Part shown: piece after piece, positions 28,144-40,600 of the stretch
How the letters are laid out: every line of letters begins with the position of its first letter
How positions within the stretch are numbered: position 1 is the first letter of the stretch
Assembly: GCA_017354895.1 (NCBI GenBank)
Contig: CP071495.1
Location: 3,207,001-3,271,000 of the forward strand
Origin: Podospora comata
Lineage: Eukaryota; Ascomycota; Sordariomycetes; Sordariales; Podosporaceae
Direction of reading: 5' to 3'
Length of the DNA stretch: 64,000 nt
Program-made: the position numbers and the translations under genes
Notes under the pieces: generated by a model
Told to the model about the DNA's origin: nothing
Database searches by the model: none
The model's input: only the letters and a program-made list of their open reading frames with translations

Positions 28144-30134
28144 ATGTCGGCGAAAAGCATTCTCGAGGCCGATGGCAAGGCCATCATCAACTACCACCTC
28201 ACTCGCGCCCCTGTGATCAAGCCCAGCACTCTCCCTCCCCCTACCAAGCACAACCCCCCTCCTAGACTCGCCTCTCTTCACTTTCCCGAGGACCAGGACG
28301 TCTCTACCGTTCTTGACCAGGCTGAGGTCACATACCCGTGGCTCCTCCAGTCGGATGCCAAGTTCGTTGCGAAGCCCGATCAGCTGATCAAGCGCCGTGG
28401 AAAGAGCGGTCTTCTCGCTCTCAACAAGACATGGCCCGAGGCGAAGGCGTGGATCGCTGAGCGTGCTGGCAAGACACAGCAGGTTGAGCATGTCGAGGGT
28501 GTCCTCCGCCAATTCCTGGTTGAGCCCTTTGTGCCTCACCCCGCCAACACCGAGTACTATATCAACGTAAGTGTGGCGCGTGCTGGTTGGTGTGTTTCGT
28601 AACGGAGGAATTTGGCGCTAACGAATTCCTTAGATCAACTCAGTCCGCGATGTAAGTTGGTTGTGTGCATCTCCAATTGAATGAAGCCAGGCTTGGCAAA
28701 ACCCCAAGCGCCAATCGGAAATCGTTGAGGGTGGTGTTGTCAACGCAGGATGCGGATGTTGAAAAATCGCATGGCAGATGAAGAAAACAAAGCCAGAATG
28801 CAAACACCGGGGTTTTCTGGGGGTTTATAATCTGCAGCGATCGTTCATGCCGGTCCTGGCGTTGCGGGCCGCCTGATACAGGCTACCGAGCCGGACGAGC
28901 GGAAGGCTAAACCAGGTTATGCTGTGGATCTGGCGCCATCAAAGTCTCACTTGCACCTGTTGCTTGTGCACGCCGCTCCAACACCGATGCAACTCCAAAA
29001 AGAAACCTATAACTGACCATGATATCAGGGCGACTGGATTCTCTTCACCCACGAGGGCGGTGTTGATGTTGGTGATGTCGATGAGAAGGCCGAGAAGATC
29101 CTCATCCCCGTGGATCTCTCCGAGTTCCCCTCCAACGAGGAGATTGCCGCTACTCTCCTGAAGAAGATCCCCAAGGGTCTTCACAATGTCCTGGTTGACT
29201 TCAGTAAGTTGACAAGCTTATTTTTTGGGGGGGTGGGGGAAGGGGACTTATCTGCCGTGCATCTGCTTACCAAGAAACCCTAGTTGTCCGTCTCTATGCC
29301 GTCTATGTTGACTGCCAGTTCACATACATGGAGATCAACCCCCTTGTGGTCATTCCCAACGAGGATGCCACCTCCGCCAGCGTTCACTTCTTGGACTTGG
29401 CTGCCAAGCTCGATCAGACTGCCGACTTCGAGTGCGGTGTGAAGTGGGCCATTGCCAGATCGCCAGCTGCTCTCGGCATCACTGCCCCATCATCAGCCAA
29501 CGGTTCCGTCAACATTGACGCCGGTCCCCCAATCGAGTTCCCTGCTCCCTTCGGCCGTGAGCTCAGCAAGGAGGAGGCTTACATCGCTGAGCTAGACGCG
29601 AAGACTGGCGCTTCCCTCAAGCTTACCGTCCTTAACCCCAACGGCAGAATCTGGACTCTGGTCGCTGGTGGTGGTGCTTCCGTCGTCTACGCCGATGCCA
29701 TTGCCTCTGCTGGTTTCGCCGACGAGCTTGCCAACTATGGTGAGTACTCTGGTGCTCCCACCGAGTCCCAGACCTACCACTATGCCCGCACTGTCCTCGA
29801 CCTTATGCTCCGTGCGCCATTGAGCGACAAGGGCAAGGTCCTGTTCATCGGTGGTGGTATTGCCAACTTCACCAACGTTGCCTCCACCTTCAAGGGTGTG
29901 ATCAAGGCCCTCAGAGAGTACTCCAAGGCTCTCAACGAGCACAACGTCCAGATCTGGGTCCGTCGTGCCGGCCCCAACTACCAGGAGGGTCTCAAGAACA
30001 TGAAGGCCGCGACACAAGAACTCGGCCTCCAGGCCAAGATCTTTGGCCCCGAGATGCACGTCAGCGGTATCGTGCCCCTTGCCCTCATCCCCGGCAAGTG
30101 GGAGGCTGCCGGTATCGAGGAGTTCAAGGCTTAG
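28144..30134 (+). CDS. ACL2: ATP-citrate lyase subunit 2 (succinyl-CoA synthetase beta / CoA-binding part)
   Basis: Exons 28144-28566, 28634-28651, 29029-29203 and 29284-30134 give 488 residues. The N-terminal ATP-grasp part starts [20 protein letters not shown] and includes [18 protein letters not shown]. The region [19 protein letters not shown] and [16 protein letters not shown] (the metal/ATP-binding ME-NPL motif) are diagnostic. Exon 2 is only 18 nt and codes INSVRD; skipping it or merging its introns would delete six residues of a conserved strand. Intron 2 is 377 nt, unusually long here. It is the partner of ACL1 across a shared promoter. Confidence 0.95.
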
Positions 30135-31418
30135 ATGTGTCAGTATGAATGTCATGATAAAAATTCATTTTGAGGACCTAGGTAGCACCCTTCCATGTCT
30201 ATCCAGTCTCTTCTCTGCCATGTTCTTCTGTTTTCTTTTTTTGTAATTGGGGCGCATCTTTCATGCCGGGTGGGCGGGTAGGAGGGGAGAACGGATAAGA
30301 ATGGAAAGGGAAACGGTTCTGTTTATTTGTCACAAACCCCTTTGTTTAGAAAGTATAATAAAACGAGGAAGCGCTATGTAGTGTAGCTAGTTGCTGCTGT
30401 TTTTGTTTTGGGATCTTTCTGTTGTTTGGCTGGCAAGCTAGATGGAGCGGAAAAGTTGAAATATGTACGCTTCCTAGTGTTTGTTTGGATTGCTTTGCTG
30501 TGGTGTATGATTTGGTCATTGATCCATAGTTTGCAAGGCATTGAATAGTTAGATTTGGTTCTCATATTTGAAACCAAGATTCCCTGAGGCTTGAATGTGA
30601 AAGATGTTGTCGAGTGCCAGACTGATGCCTAGGTTTTATAAATTCAAGGGAACCGAGAATGTTTGGATGGGCCCAAGGTCAGCCAAAAGTGTCTCTCTTT
30701 GTTCTCTGAACCATGTGAATACACACCTTTTGCACCCACGACCCCAAATCAGGGTTTCAATAAGAGAATTGTAAATAAACAAGGTTAGGTTGAAAACGTA
30801 TGATATGATTCAGGCACACCACAACAAAAGACATGGCAGTGAGCATGACAGCCAAGTAGGGGGTACGGTACACATGATATACATTCTTTCTTCCTCTTCT
30901 TCTACTCTAAACCAACACAGCTCGTTACCAGAATCATCATCTTTCAAATCTCCCCAGGCAACTTAACTTTCTTTTGTGCAACCTCCATTTGCAACCGCCA
31001 CCACCATCAGGAATATCGACAGAATCCCCCTTCATACAACAGAAAACCAACCTCTCGACCACAACTTGCAGAAACGAAATATATACAACAAACTACCCCC
31101 ATCCAACCCCTCTATCAACCAGGCTCCACGCTTCAAAAAGAAAACAACGGCGCAAAACAGGGGTATCATACGGTGTGTGTTCCCATCGTTTTTTTTTTCA
31201 ACTTGTGTTTTGTGCCAGAAAGAAGAAAAGAAAAAAACACACCAAGCATTAGATACAAACAACCTCCTGCTCCTCCTCCTCCTCCTCTAAAAAAACCAAC
31301 TATACAACACACACACACACATATACACACACACAACAGGTATCATCCTAGCCGGCCAAAAGTTTCCACCAAAAAAAAAAAAAAAGCCAAACACACATGA
31401 TGACAGGTTAAATCCACT
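30135..31418. other. Convergent gap, ACL2 to the GH72 gene
   Basis: 1.28 kb, AT-richer, with AATAAA-like signals near 30356 and 30771 and short CA runs near 31300-31340. No gene seen. Confidence 0.4.
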
Positions 31419-33019
31419 TTAGAAAGCAGCAACCAAAGCAGCAACACCCATCACGAGAGCCAAGACACCACCACCGACCCCATGGCCAGCAGCGCTGTTC
31501 TCCTTGTCATCACCATCACCACCGTTGGTGCTGCCCTGTGAGCCGGAAGATCCAGAAGACCCAGACCCAGCGCTGAGGTTAGCAGTGTTGGAACCGGGGG
31601 CTGTTATCATCTCACATGTCAGCGAACAAAACTCAACACAAGATTTGGAGACGGGGAAAGAAAAAGGAAACCCACCATTAACCTCATCATCCGCCAAAGG
31701 CTTAACAGCCAAATCCTTAATCACCGTCCCGTCCGCGTTCCGAACCTCATACTTGACCTTCCAGTCCTTGATCTCCACCAGCTTCCCCGCCTTCGGCTTG
31801 TTCTCAATCCCATTGTCAATCATCTCCTGCGCCCCCGGAGGCGGCACCGGCAGCGTAAAGTTGTTCTGGAACCCATCAACCGTGATCAGTTTGGGACTGC
31901 AGCTCACCGGCTTAGGCGTGCTGCTCTTTGGCTTCAAGCTCTGCAGCTTCTTAAAGTCAAGCTTCGCATACTGATCCCGGAGAGAGTAGAAATCGCTCAT
32001 CAGAGTAGCCGGGCCCTCCTCGGTCATGTTGACAAGGCCGTAGTTGTTAGGCTCCTGGGTGTACTCGTACACGATACCGCCGGCAAAAACGTCGTACATG
32101 TCCGGGCCGTAAATGCTGCCGATCTCGGTGAAGATGCGAGGGGAGGGGGTGTTGCACCCAAACTCGGAAAAGAAGACGGGCACGGGGGTGTTTTCAAAGC
32201 CCTCCACCAGCTTGTCAAACGACGACTCCGTAAAGGACGAGTCGCCGCACCAAGAGTACGAGTTGAGCGCAAAGAGGTCGCCCATCGACATGTCGTCCTT
32301 GTCGCCCTGAAGCGAGCAGGTAAAGTAGTTGAACGAATCCCACAGGACCTCGCGCACATCAGCGGCAGAGTAACCCACGGGGATCTTGCGGCCAGGCCGG
32401 TTCTTGATGTAATTCTTCAAGTCGCGAGTGACCGCGCGGACGTAGGAAGGAACAAACTCGGTCGTCTCCTCCTTGTCAATGACCTCGTTTCCGGAGAAGA
32501 AAGCCAAGGTGTTGGGGTAGTCCTTGAAGGCCTCGACGACGGCGAAGGTGCGGTTGAGGTACGAGGCGTAGTACGACTTGTAGACCTCGAACGAGGTCAG
32601 GGCCTCACCCGGCATGGGGGAGTTGACGTCGAGGAGCATGTACATCCCCGCGGCGTTAAAGATGGAGACGCACTCGTCGTGGTTGAGGTCCGGGTTGAGG
32701 TTGTAGACCCGGATGGCGTTGACGCCGAGGATCTGGAGGAGGGCGGCGTCGCGCATGCAGACGTCCGGGTCCGAGAGGGGGTCGCGCTTCTTCTTGGGGT
32801 CGTATCCCGCCGAGCCGCCGGGCTGGTAGGCCATGCCGACGATTTGGAAGCGATTGCCGGTTTTGGGGTTGACGAAGTCCTGGCCCTTTACCTCGAGGGG
32901 CTGGAGGGCGGCGACGGCGGTGGCGCCGAGCGCCAGGAGCGCGGATTGCATCTGTTGCGAGAGGTCAGCATGGCGGCTTCGGCGAGAGACGGTAGGCAGA
33001 CAGAGAGACGTACAAGCAT
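31419..33019 (-). CDS. GPI-anchored beta-1,3-glucanosyltransferase, GH72 (Gel/Gas family)
   Basis: Exons: optional 33019-33014 (ATG CTT, then a 62-nt intron GTACGT...CTGAC...ACAG), 32951-31676 and 31600-31419. The protein is 485 residues from ATG 32951, or 487 with the first exon. It elongates cell-wall beta-1,3-glucan at the plasma membrane. After a signal peptide, the GH72 domain carries the acid/base Glu in AFFSGNEV (E156) and the nucleophile in PVFFSEFGC (E263). The C-terminal side lacks the Cys-rich CBM43 module, so it is a Gel1-like GH72-minus type. A Ser/Gly spacer and hydrophobic tail (GGGVLALVMGVAALVAAF) give the GPI signal. The last intron (75 nt, GTGGGT...TAACAG) has no stop and keeps frame, so it is easily misread as exon. 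Confidence 0.92.
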
Positions 33020-34416
33020 GGTTGCGGGTGCTTTAGTTACTATTACTGAGACAGGTTGGGTTTGAAAGGTTGGAACTCGGAAAAGTTGGAATGTGGTGGT
33101 TAGAAAACTTGGTTGGCTGGGTTTTGTCTGCGCGCGCGTGGAGCGAGTACGAGCAAAACAAGATGCTCAAAGCAAATAGTGGTTCAAAATGTTGTGTCAA
33201 AGGAGTGACTAGAATGACAGGAAGGCCCGTTCCTGCCAGTTGGTATGCAAGATGGTTTTGACCTGAAGAGGCTGGCTTGGTTCCCAACAACGGAAACACG
33301 AGATGGTGGCTCAGGAGGAGAAGCAGGTCGCAGAAAACAACACGGGGAAGGGGCAACATCTTGAAGGAAAGCCAGCCCCCGGTTGATGCAAGCCAGGTCG
33401 GGCCTAGCGGCACAAGATGGCAGCCCCCACAGGTACCACAGCATCAGGGGGGGTCGACTTTCACTTCATTGGCTGTTCACCGCCTGTCCTGGAGCCGCTC
33501 AGGGGTTCTTGTGCTGGAGCTAGGGCTCTTTTTTGTCGAGATTGAGTTATTACGGGTTCAATTTATGCTCTACCTAGGCCGTAATGTCGATGGCTCTCCG
33601 CAATGAAAAATGACTGTGACCTGACTGTGCACCACCTGCTCGTATCGAGAGAGCAAAGTCGGTGAGCGGCACAAACCGAGAACAGATCTTCAGGGTCCCC
33701 CGTTTAACCTTTTTTTACCCCTCGTCCGAAGGAACAGATCATGAAGTCAGAATGCGGCATCTGGAGAAGTTGACGCCGGCCAAGCAATTGCGCAGATCGT
33801 TTTTCTTTTGATATCAAAACCGTTGGGACAGAAGCCGTTTCGCTCGACGCGCTGCGAATCTCCACTTGCCGAGCGTTTCACTTGGTCTTGGAGCAGCGTC
33901 TCAGAATGAAGCGGCAGCAGGGTGCTGATTGGCTTGTCGTTGGCTTCGAGAAGATCGCCTTGTGAGCTTTTGTTCATCGCCGGTCGTGATCTCAGTTGTC
34001 AATTCAAGATGAGTTGATGAGATGAGATGAGGTGAACACAGCCAGTTTGCCGTGGTTTGGCACGGGCCCGTGAGCTGAGCTCAGTCATTGACCTCGTGGC
34101 GGATGACAAAGCAGGCCTGACAAACGGGTTTCTAGAATCATCATCGAAGCTTTGCTAGTGGTGCCTATCAATTGAGCGATGGATCTCACTCACAGCTCAC
34201 AACAATATACTTCTTACTATGCTCCGCATCATATTTGACTCAGTTGAGGTGTATCAGTGAATTTTGACTTCTACAACATCAGCGACAACATCAGCGACAA
34301 CTTCGTCAGGTCTAACACTTCGGCATCTTGTTTCAGACACCAACGTTGTAACATTTTGAGCCTCATCTCACATATCACAACCTTCTTGAGCCTCACATAC
34401 GTCATCAGGCTTCATC
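33020..34416. promoter_or_regulatory. Shared upstream region of the GH72 gene (-) and the WLM gene (+)
   Basis: 1.4 kb between divergent starts with only short frames. No gene or specific regulatory site recognised. Confidence 0.35.
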
Positions 34417-35501
34417 ATGGAAACCACCGACACACAACCACATATTGATCACCATGCCAACGAGCTCGAACCATCATCAACAGACTCCCCCGCAGTCGAA
34501 ATCACCATCAAATTCCCACCAGAACAACACAACCAAACATGGACCTTTGAGTCCCAAGACACCTTCGCCCACCTCGTCCAAGCCCTCGGCCTAGAATTCC
34601 CCGAATATGACTGGTAGCTTGCCCACCCCCCTCTCATCCCCCCCTCACAACCCCATACTAACACGCCCCCCCCCCCTTTAGGGCCAAAAGCAAAGCCCTC
34701 CTCGAGAAACGTCCACCCACCCTCAAAAAAGGCATGCTAACCCCCTCCACCGACCCTGACCTCCCCCTATCAACCCTCCACACAACCACCCTCCGCTTCC
34801 TCGCCCCCAAATCCACCACTCTCGATTCCCTAAAGACGGCAGCAACAGAAGCAGCAACCCTCCAAGCCCGCCGCGCCCTCGCCCGCTCCCGCCTCGCCCG
34901 CCTGCCCCCCTCCCAAAAGAAAACCGCCCTCTCTGACGCCACCTTCACATTCCACACCCTCTCCGCCCTCCCTCACCTGCCCAACTCCCAGAAATCACTC
35001 TCTTTTCTTCAACGTCTGAAAGAGGACCCCGGGATTGTCCACGTGATGAAGAAACACGAGTACTCTGTCGGTTTGTTGACAGAAATGGACCCGATAGCCA
35101 ACACGTCGGCTAGCGAAGGGGGCGTGACGAGGATACTGGGGCTGAACAGGAACAAGGGGGAGGTTATTGAACTGAGGTTGAGGACGGACAGGTATGATGG
35201 GTGGAGGGATTACAGGGGGGTGAGGAAGACGCTTTGTCATGAGCTGGCGCATAATGTTTATGGGGAGCATGATGGGGATTTTTGGAGGTTGTGTAGACAG
35301 ATTGAGAGGGAGGTTGAGGGGGCGGATTGGAGGAAGAGCGGGAGGACTGTGGGGGAGGGGGAGTTTGCTCCTGCGAGGGATGGGGAAGGGGAGGGGGAGG
35401 GGGAGGGAGAGATGATGGATCATGGGGGTGGGAGGGGGGACGTATGTGCTTGGTGGTGGCGGTGGGTGGCCGGACGGGAGTGGGAGGGGGTTGGCTGCTA
35501 G
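34417..35501 (+). CDS. Ubiquitin-like / WLM-domain metalloprotease
   Basis: Exons 34417-34613 and 34682-35501, with a 68-nt intron splitting the Trp of EYDW; 338 residues in this frame. Residues about 25-120 form a ubiquitin-like domain (VEITIKFPPEQHNQTWTFES, LLEKRPPTLKKG). The WLM protease domain follows, with the zinc motif HELAHNVYGEHDGDFWRL (HExxHxxxxxH). Relatives such as Wss1 clear DNA-protein crosslinks and SUMO/ubiquitin conjugates; this ubiquitin-like form is less studied. The 3' end is uncertain. The frame stops at 35501. A GTATGT donor at 35442 would give a 60-nt intron and a stop at 35516. A frame change in the G5 run at 35424-35428 would give a family-like tail (GGTYVLGGGGG, AAREIRARAAEARW) ending at 35616. 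Confidence 0.78.
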
Positions 35502-35616
35502 GGAGATAAGGGCTAGGGCGGCGGAGGCGAGGTGGGCTGGGTTGGAGAGGGCTACGAGGGAGAAGGAAGGGGAGGGGGAGGGGGAGGGGAGGGGGGATGG
35601 GGGTGGGGAGAGTTGA

Positions 35617-37660
35617 GGGGTTGGTTTTTGAGCATGGTTTCATGAGGTTGATGTTTGTGGGTTTGGTTGGGTTTTGGAGATGTTCAGTTGACTGTCTACG
35701 GCAGCCGATCCATGATATATCAAGGAATGTTTCAGACGACAAAGCTACTGTTCACCAAAGCCCCTCTTGCCATGACTTCACCTTAATCGAAGTAATGTTT
35801 GTCTGTTTTGATGTTGCTTCAAGCAAGCTATAAATGGATACGGCCACGTGGGGTCGGTATTGAATGTGATCCATTCCCATCCTTGTCCTTGGGATATCGG
35901 CTGATCCCGCAGTTATCGTCAGATACAAGTTATCCACCCAGGTTCTTTCCATATCAGCTCACCACAACGCGAAAGAGAAGAAGAAAAAGAAAGAAACAAA
36001 ACAACAACTTTAGCTGCGGTTACACAGATGCGAGGAAGAAAACCCCAAATCTCCTCCGTCGAAACCTATTGATGGCTCAACCCCAGTCAAGTCAAATGGA
36101 GAAAACATCGCTAACGTACACATAGCATCAGGGAAGCCTACAGCCTTCCCGCCTTTGTCCGGATATCTCTCCCTCCTGTCAAAGTGGGAGGAGAGCAAGA
36201 CCGTCGACCCCCTCGACAAAGCAAGCTTGCCACAGCTCCATTGACGAGTTTCACCTCCCACCGCGCGAGCGAGCGAGCGGGCGTGCGGGCGGGCAGACAA
36301 AGAATCAAGCCCTGTCTCGAGCTGGAGACACAGACAGCCGTTGGCTATCAGACCAGGGGTTGGAAGAGAGCGAGAGATCAGTCGGATCGGTCGACGTTCT
36401 CGTCCCTTTGCTCGGCTACCTAACACAGTAGGAGCTGACCCAGCGTCTTCTCTTTGGTGCAGAACAACCAACACTGCATGCATCGTCTTCTCTGCCCGGT
36501 TCGGAACAGTCCGCAGCCCAACATCTTATCTTCAATTCAACCGACCCTCTAGAGGGATGGAGAGGTAGGTAGGTAGGTAGGTAGGTAGGTGACGAGCAGC
36601 AGCAGCAGCAGCGCTTCCGAACGAGGGAGGGAGGGCTCAACAGACACACTCTTTTTTTTGTCTTGGGAGTGAGACAGGTTCTGACCCGCTAGACAAGGTC
36701 GCAAGTCTTTTTGTGGATTGACCAGGTCCCATCCAACATCTCAACACTCGGACAAAGAAATATCATGTTTTCTTGACCAAATTCTTGACCAAACGGTAAA
36801 GCGGCACCCCTGGCTTGGTTGAGAGGTTGCTTGAGTATTCTTGTGCCTGAAACTGTATAACATACGGATTATCGTAAACACTTTGCTCGGTTCTCATCTC
36901 AAACTAGCCTTTCGACTTCATCTCTACATCTATTCGTCTTTGAAGACCTGGAAGAAATTGCATCTTACGAGATAAAAGTCAGTAAGGAATTAAGTAATCT
37001 GCCACTCAACAAACCCCCGCCCCCCCATGACACCTCAAACCACCCCTCACACAGTTATCACCTGAATCACCACCATATTGACTCAAAATATTTCATTTCA
37101 ACCCATCTCCCCCCTCTTCATAACTATCCAGCTACGGCATACTCAAACAAACTCATCCGCTTCCACTCCAAGAAAAATACCTCACACCAAAACAGCACAA
37201 TGCAAGTAATCAGCTATATATACAAATACCACCACCCCAAGAACAAGCCCTGATATCACTCAGCTGTAGAAATCCCCATCTCCTACCCACCAAAATCCTC
37301 CCCAATCCAGCATCCAGAAACGCCTTGTTGTGGAAAGTGTTTATTTTTTCCATTCCATTGTAATCCCCTCTCCCGGCCTCTAGTTGTAAAAAAGAATAGG
37401 CCACCTCCCACCAAGAGTATTTCCAACAAAAGAATGCCTTGCAATCAGCAACGCCCCGAATAATGATGATCAACTCATAAAAAAGTCCAGCAGTCCAGTA
37501 AAAAAAAAAAAAAAAAAAGCGACAAAGAAAACATGATTCTCGGTAAGACAATGCATGAAGCAAAAATGATATATGCCAGAAACGCAACCGAAAAAAGAGA
37601 AAAAAATGCAAAAGGGTATCTCGCCGCCACGTCCTCCACCATTCCCATATGTCACCGGTC
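35617..37660. other. Convergent/3' gap without recognised genes
   Basis: 2.04 kb between the WLM gene and the WD40 gene, both ending here. Short frames only. It contains a GGTA repeat (36564-36590), adjacent AGC repeats and an A19 run near 37500-37518. The right third is probably the WD40 gene 3' UTR. Confidence 0.4.
36564..36612. repeat. (GGTA)n followed by (AGC)n microsatellites
   Basis: About seven GGTA units, a short spacer, then about five AGC units. Confidence 0.9.
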
Positions 37661-40600
37661 TCAGGCAGACCCAGGCTCCTCACAAAGCACAGCATCCGTA
37701 AACGTCCCCCCCCTGCTCCCCTCCGAACTCGACGAGCCTTGCCCAGAGGTCCTCGGCCTGTCCCTAACAAGAGAATCCCTCTCCTCCTCGCTGAGCCGCA
37801 GTCGAAGCTTCTCGTCCAGCATGCTGACCAATCGCTCACTATACTGGTCCAGTAGGCCGCTCAGCATCGACTCGCTGACTGGCTTGTGCTCATCCGGCTC
37901 GCGGCTGCTCCTGCTCCTGATCGCCCGTTCCCCGAGCGCCGCCGCCGTAAGCCGGAGTTCGGCGTCGAGTTCAGAGAGAACATCGCTGTTGATGGAATCG
38001 CTCGAGTTTAGTTTCTTGCGGTAGGCCCGTAGTTGACGGCAGGTTTGCTCGGTGGCCATGCTGAGGCTGCCAAAGCCATACCCGCTCCGCATATTTTGGT
38101 TGGACTTCTTCTTGGACTTGATGCTCGCCGTCGGCGTCATGTTCAAGGCCGGGAGAGATGGCCGGCGAAACATCCGCGCCCTGTTCTTGGGGCTATCGGG
38201 TGGTGGAGGAGGGCTATCTGATCTGCTGCCCCCTGAAGAGGCTCGCCGAGAGGGAGTCTCTTCTGCTACCCCGCTCCCCGGGCTGAGTTGTTGCTTTTCG
38301 GTGTTGGGCGTCCTCGCCGTGTTTGTCGTCACATGGAACTTACTAGCCCGCCGATGTGAAGCACGGGGCGGTGATCTACGCCCGCCAGGGGACGTTGTTG
38401 GCCGTTGAAACTCGGCTAATTCTGCTTTCGAGAGAACCTTTCGTAACGGCGGTCTGGTGGATGTCGAGATGTTCTTGTCGGGTGACGGATCGCGAGTTCG
38501 TGACCCGCCAGCGACGGGATCTTGAAAGTCAAGCGTCCAGATCATAATGGTACCATCCTCGCCCACACTGACGACTCTCTTTCCACCTTCATCACCGTCG
38601 ATCAAAACGACGCCATTGATAGCCTCGGTGTGACCCCATTCGCGGTCCAAAAACAACCCAGACTGAGCGTCGTATATCCGCACCGATTTGTCCGTGTTGG
38701 AGATTCCCAGCAAGAACGACAGATCACCATTTCCAAGCTGGCCAAATGTGAGTGATTCCAAAACGACAGATTCCAGTCCCGCCTCATCGTTGCACTTGAA
38801 AGACCCAAGCAGCCGCCCAGTTGTGAAATCATAATGGCAGACCGAGCGGTCCAGCAAAGCGACATAGATCGCCTTCTCATCAGGTGTCACCGTCATGGAT
38901 GACGGAGAAGCCTTTAGCGAAACGACCTTGGAGGGTATCGCGGCCATAGCATCCGGCTCGTTCTCCTTGGTGACCAAATCGTGTATCTGAATCGTTCGAT
39001 CCAGGGAGCACGTCATGAGCTTATCCTCAGTAGGGATGAGCACTTGCACAACCTTGGCAGTGAACTCCAGTGTCTGGAAGTGCTCAAAAGCACCTGTCGC
39101 CAACCGTTGAAACAGTTGGACTGTTCGGTCTCTGCCGCAGGAAGCGATGAGGGTTCTCGACTGGCCCTCGTGAATCGTGATATCCTGGCAGTCTGACGAA
39201 TGAGCCTTGGTCTCCATCACGCACCCTCCTGTAGAAGAGTCCACGATCCGAAGAACACCCAGCTTGTCGCCAGCAACGAAGAGGCTGCCGTCACCTGTGG
39301 CTCTCACCACAACAACTTGATTGACCTCGACCTCGTTGCCCATGTCGAGTTGTTCAATGGGAACATCAAAGGCTGATTTGATCATGCCGTCCAGGTCCCA
39401 GATATTCACTCGCCCGAAGCCGGCCCACGTGAAGAAAGCGGCACCGAGTTTATTCGACGCAGAGAGCCGCTGGATGCCAACGATAGGATCACCCGGGCCT
39501 GGTATAGGGATGCGTTTTGTGTCGTCTGGGGTAGTCCCAGGCATGTAATCCGGACCCCAAACATCAATCGACTGCTTGCTGTTGACCGTCACCAGGTTTT
39601 CAGCCAAGAACCCCATGGCCGCGAGGCCTTCGGAGGTCTGTGAGCTCCGAAGTGTTGGGTCTGGCGTGCCACTGAGGATTCCCTCGAGACTCACGAGGGC
39701 GAAATCGCCGTCCTCTTTGCCGCCCACATACACGCTCCCGTTTCGGCTGGAGATGCAGCCAATGTTGAAGCCAAGGTCCAGCACCTTGACCAGTTTCATT
39801 TGTTTATTAGTGTCGTCTAACAGGCACACGTGGCCCGTTTCCGAGCAGACAATGGCTTTCTCGTCGCTGATGGCGATTGCGCAGACGAATGTTTCGTCCA
39901 GCATGGTGCCCAGAAGGATGTTTCTTCCGGAAAGGGGTTTTTGGGCTTGCTGAGCGGCGGCCTGAGCAGCTTGCTCTCCGCCAAACCTAGGCTTCACCGG
40001 GGTGGCTATTGAGCCTTCATCCACCCTCCAAACTTTCACGTGACGGACGCCCAGCGTAATCAGGTTGCTGCCCATCCAAAACAAGCCCTTCACCTGAGCG
40101 GTACACCGATTTTGTTGAAACAGCTTTGCCGCACCTGTGCGGGGATCGATTTTCCATAGGTAAAGAAACCCATCGTTGGCAGCACCTAAGGAGGCCAGAA
40201 ATTTGGTGTCTGGGGACCATGCCACGGCGTTGACACCAAACGTGTGTTCGCTAATCGAGACCAGTGGCGTGTCCGAGGAAACGTCCTGGAGGTTGAATAT
40301 GAGCACCCGCGGAGCATAGCCCGTCTCGCCCACGGCGAGATATCTTCCATCTCTACTGAGGGCCAGACAGGTGGCTGCCTTGATGCGCTCTCGACTCGTC
40401 CAGGTTTTGGAGCTTGGTGCGTCCAGCCAGTCTGAGCCGCCATATGAACCCTCTCGCGGGGAGGGCGCCGCTCGGTTCCTACTATCGTTTGCTTTTGGGG
40501 TGCTGTTCAGTGTAGAAGATGAATTCGAGACCGGAGACACGGAAAATACGGGCACAGCAGAGGGTCTGGCCCGGTAGAATCGTTGAGAATAATGCTCGCC

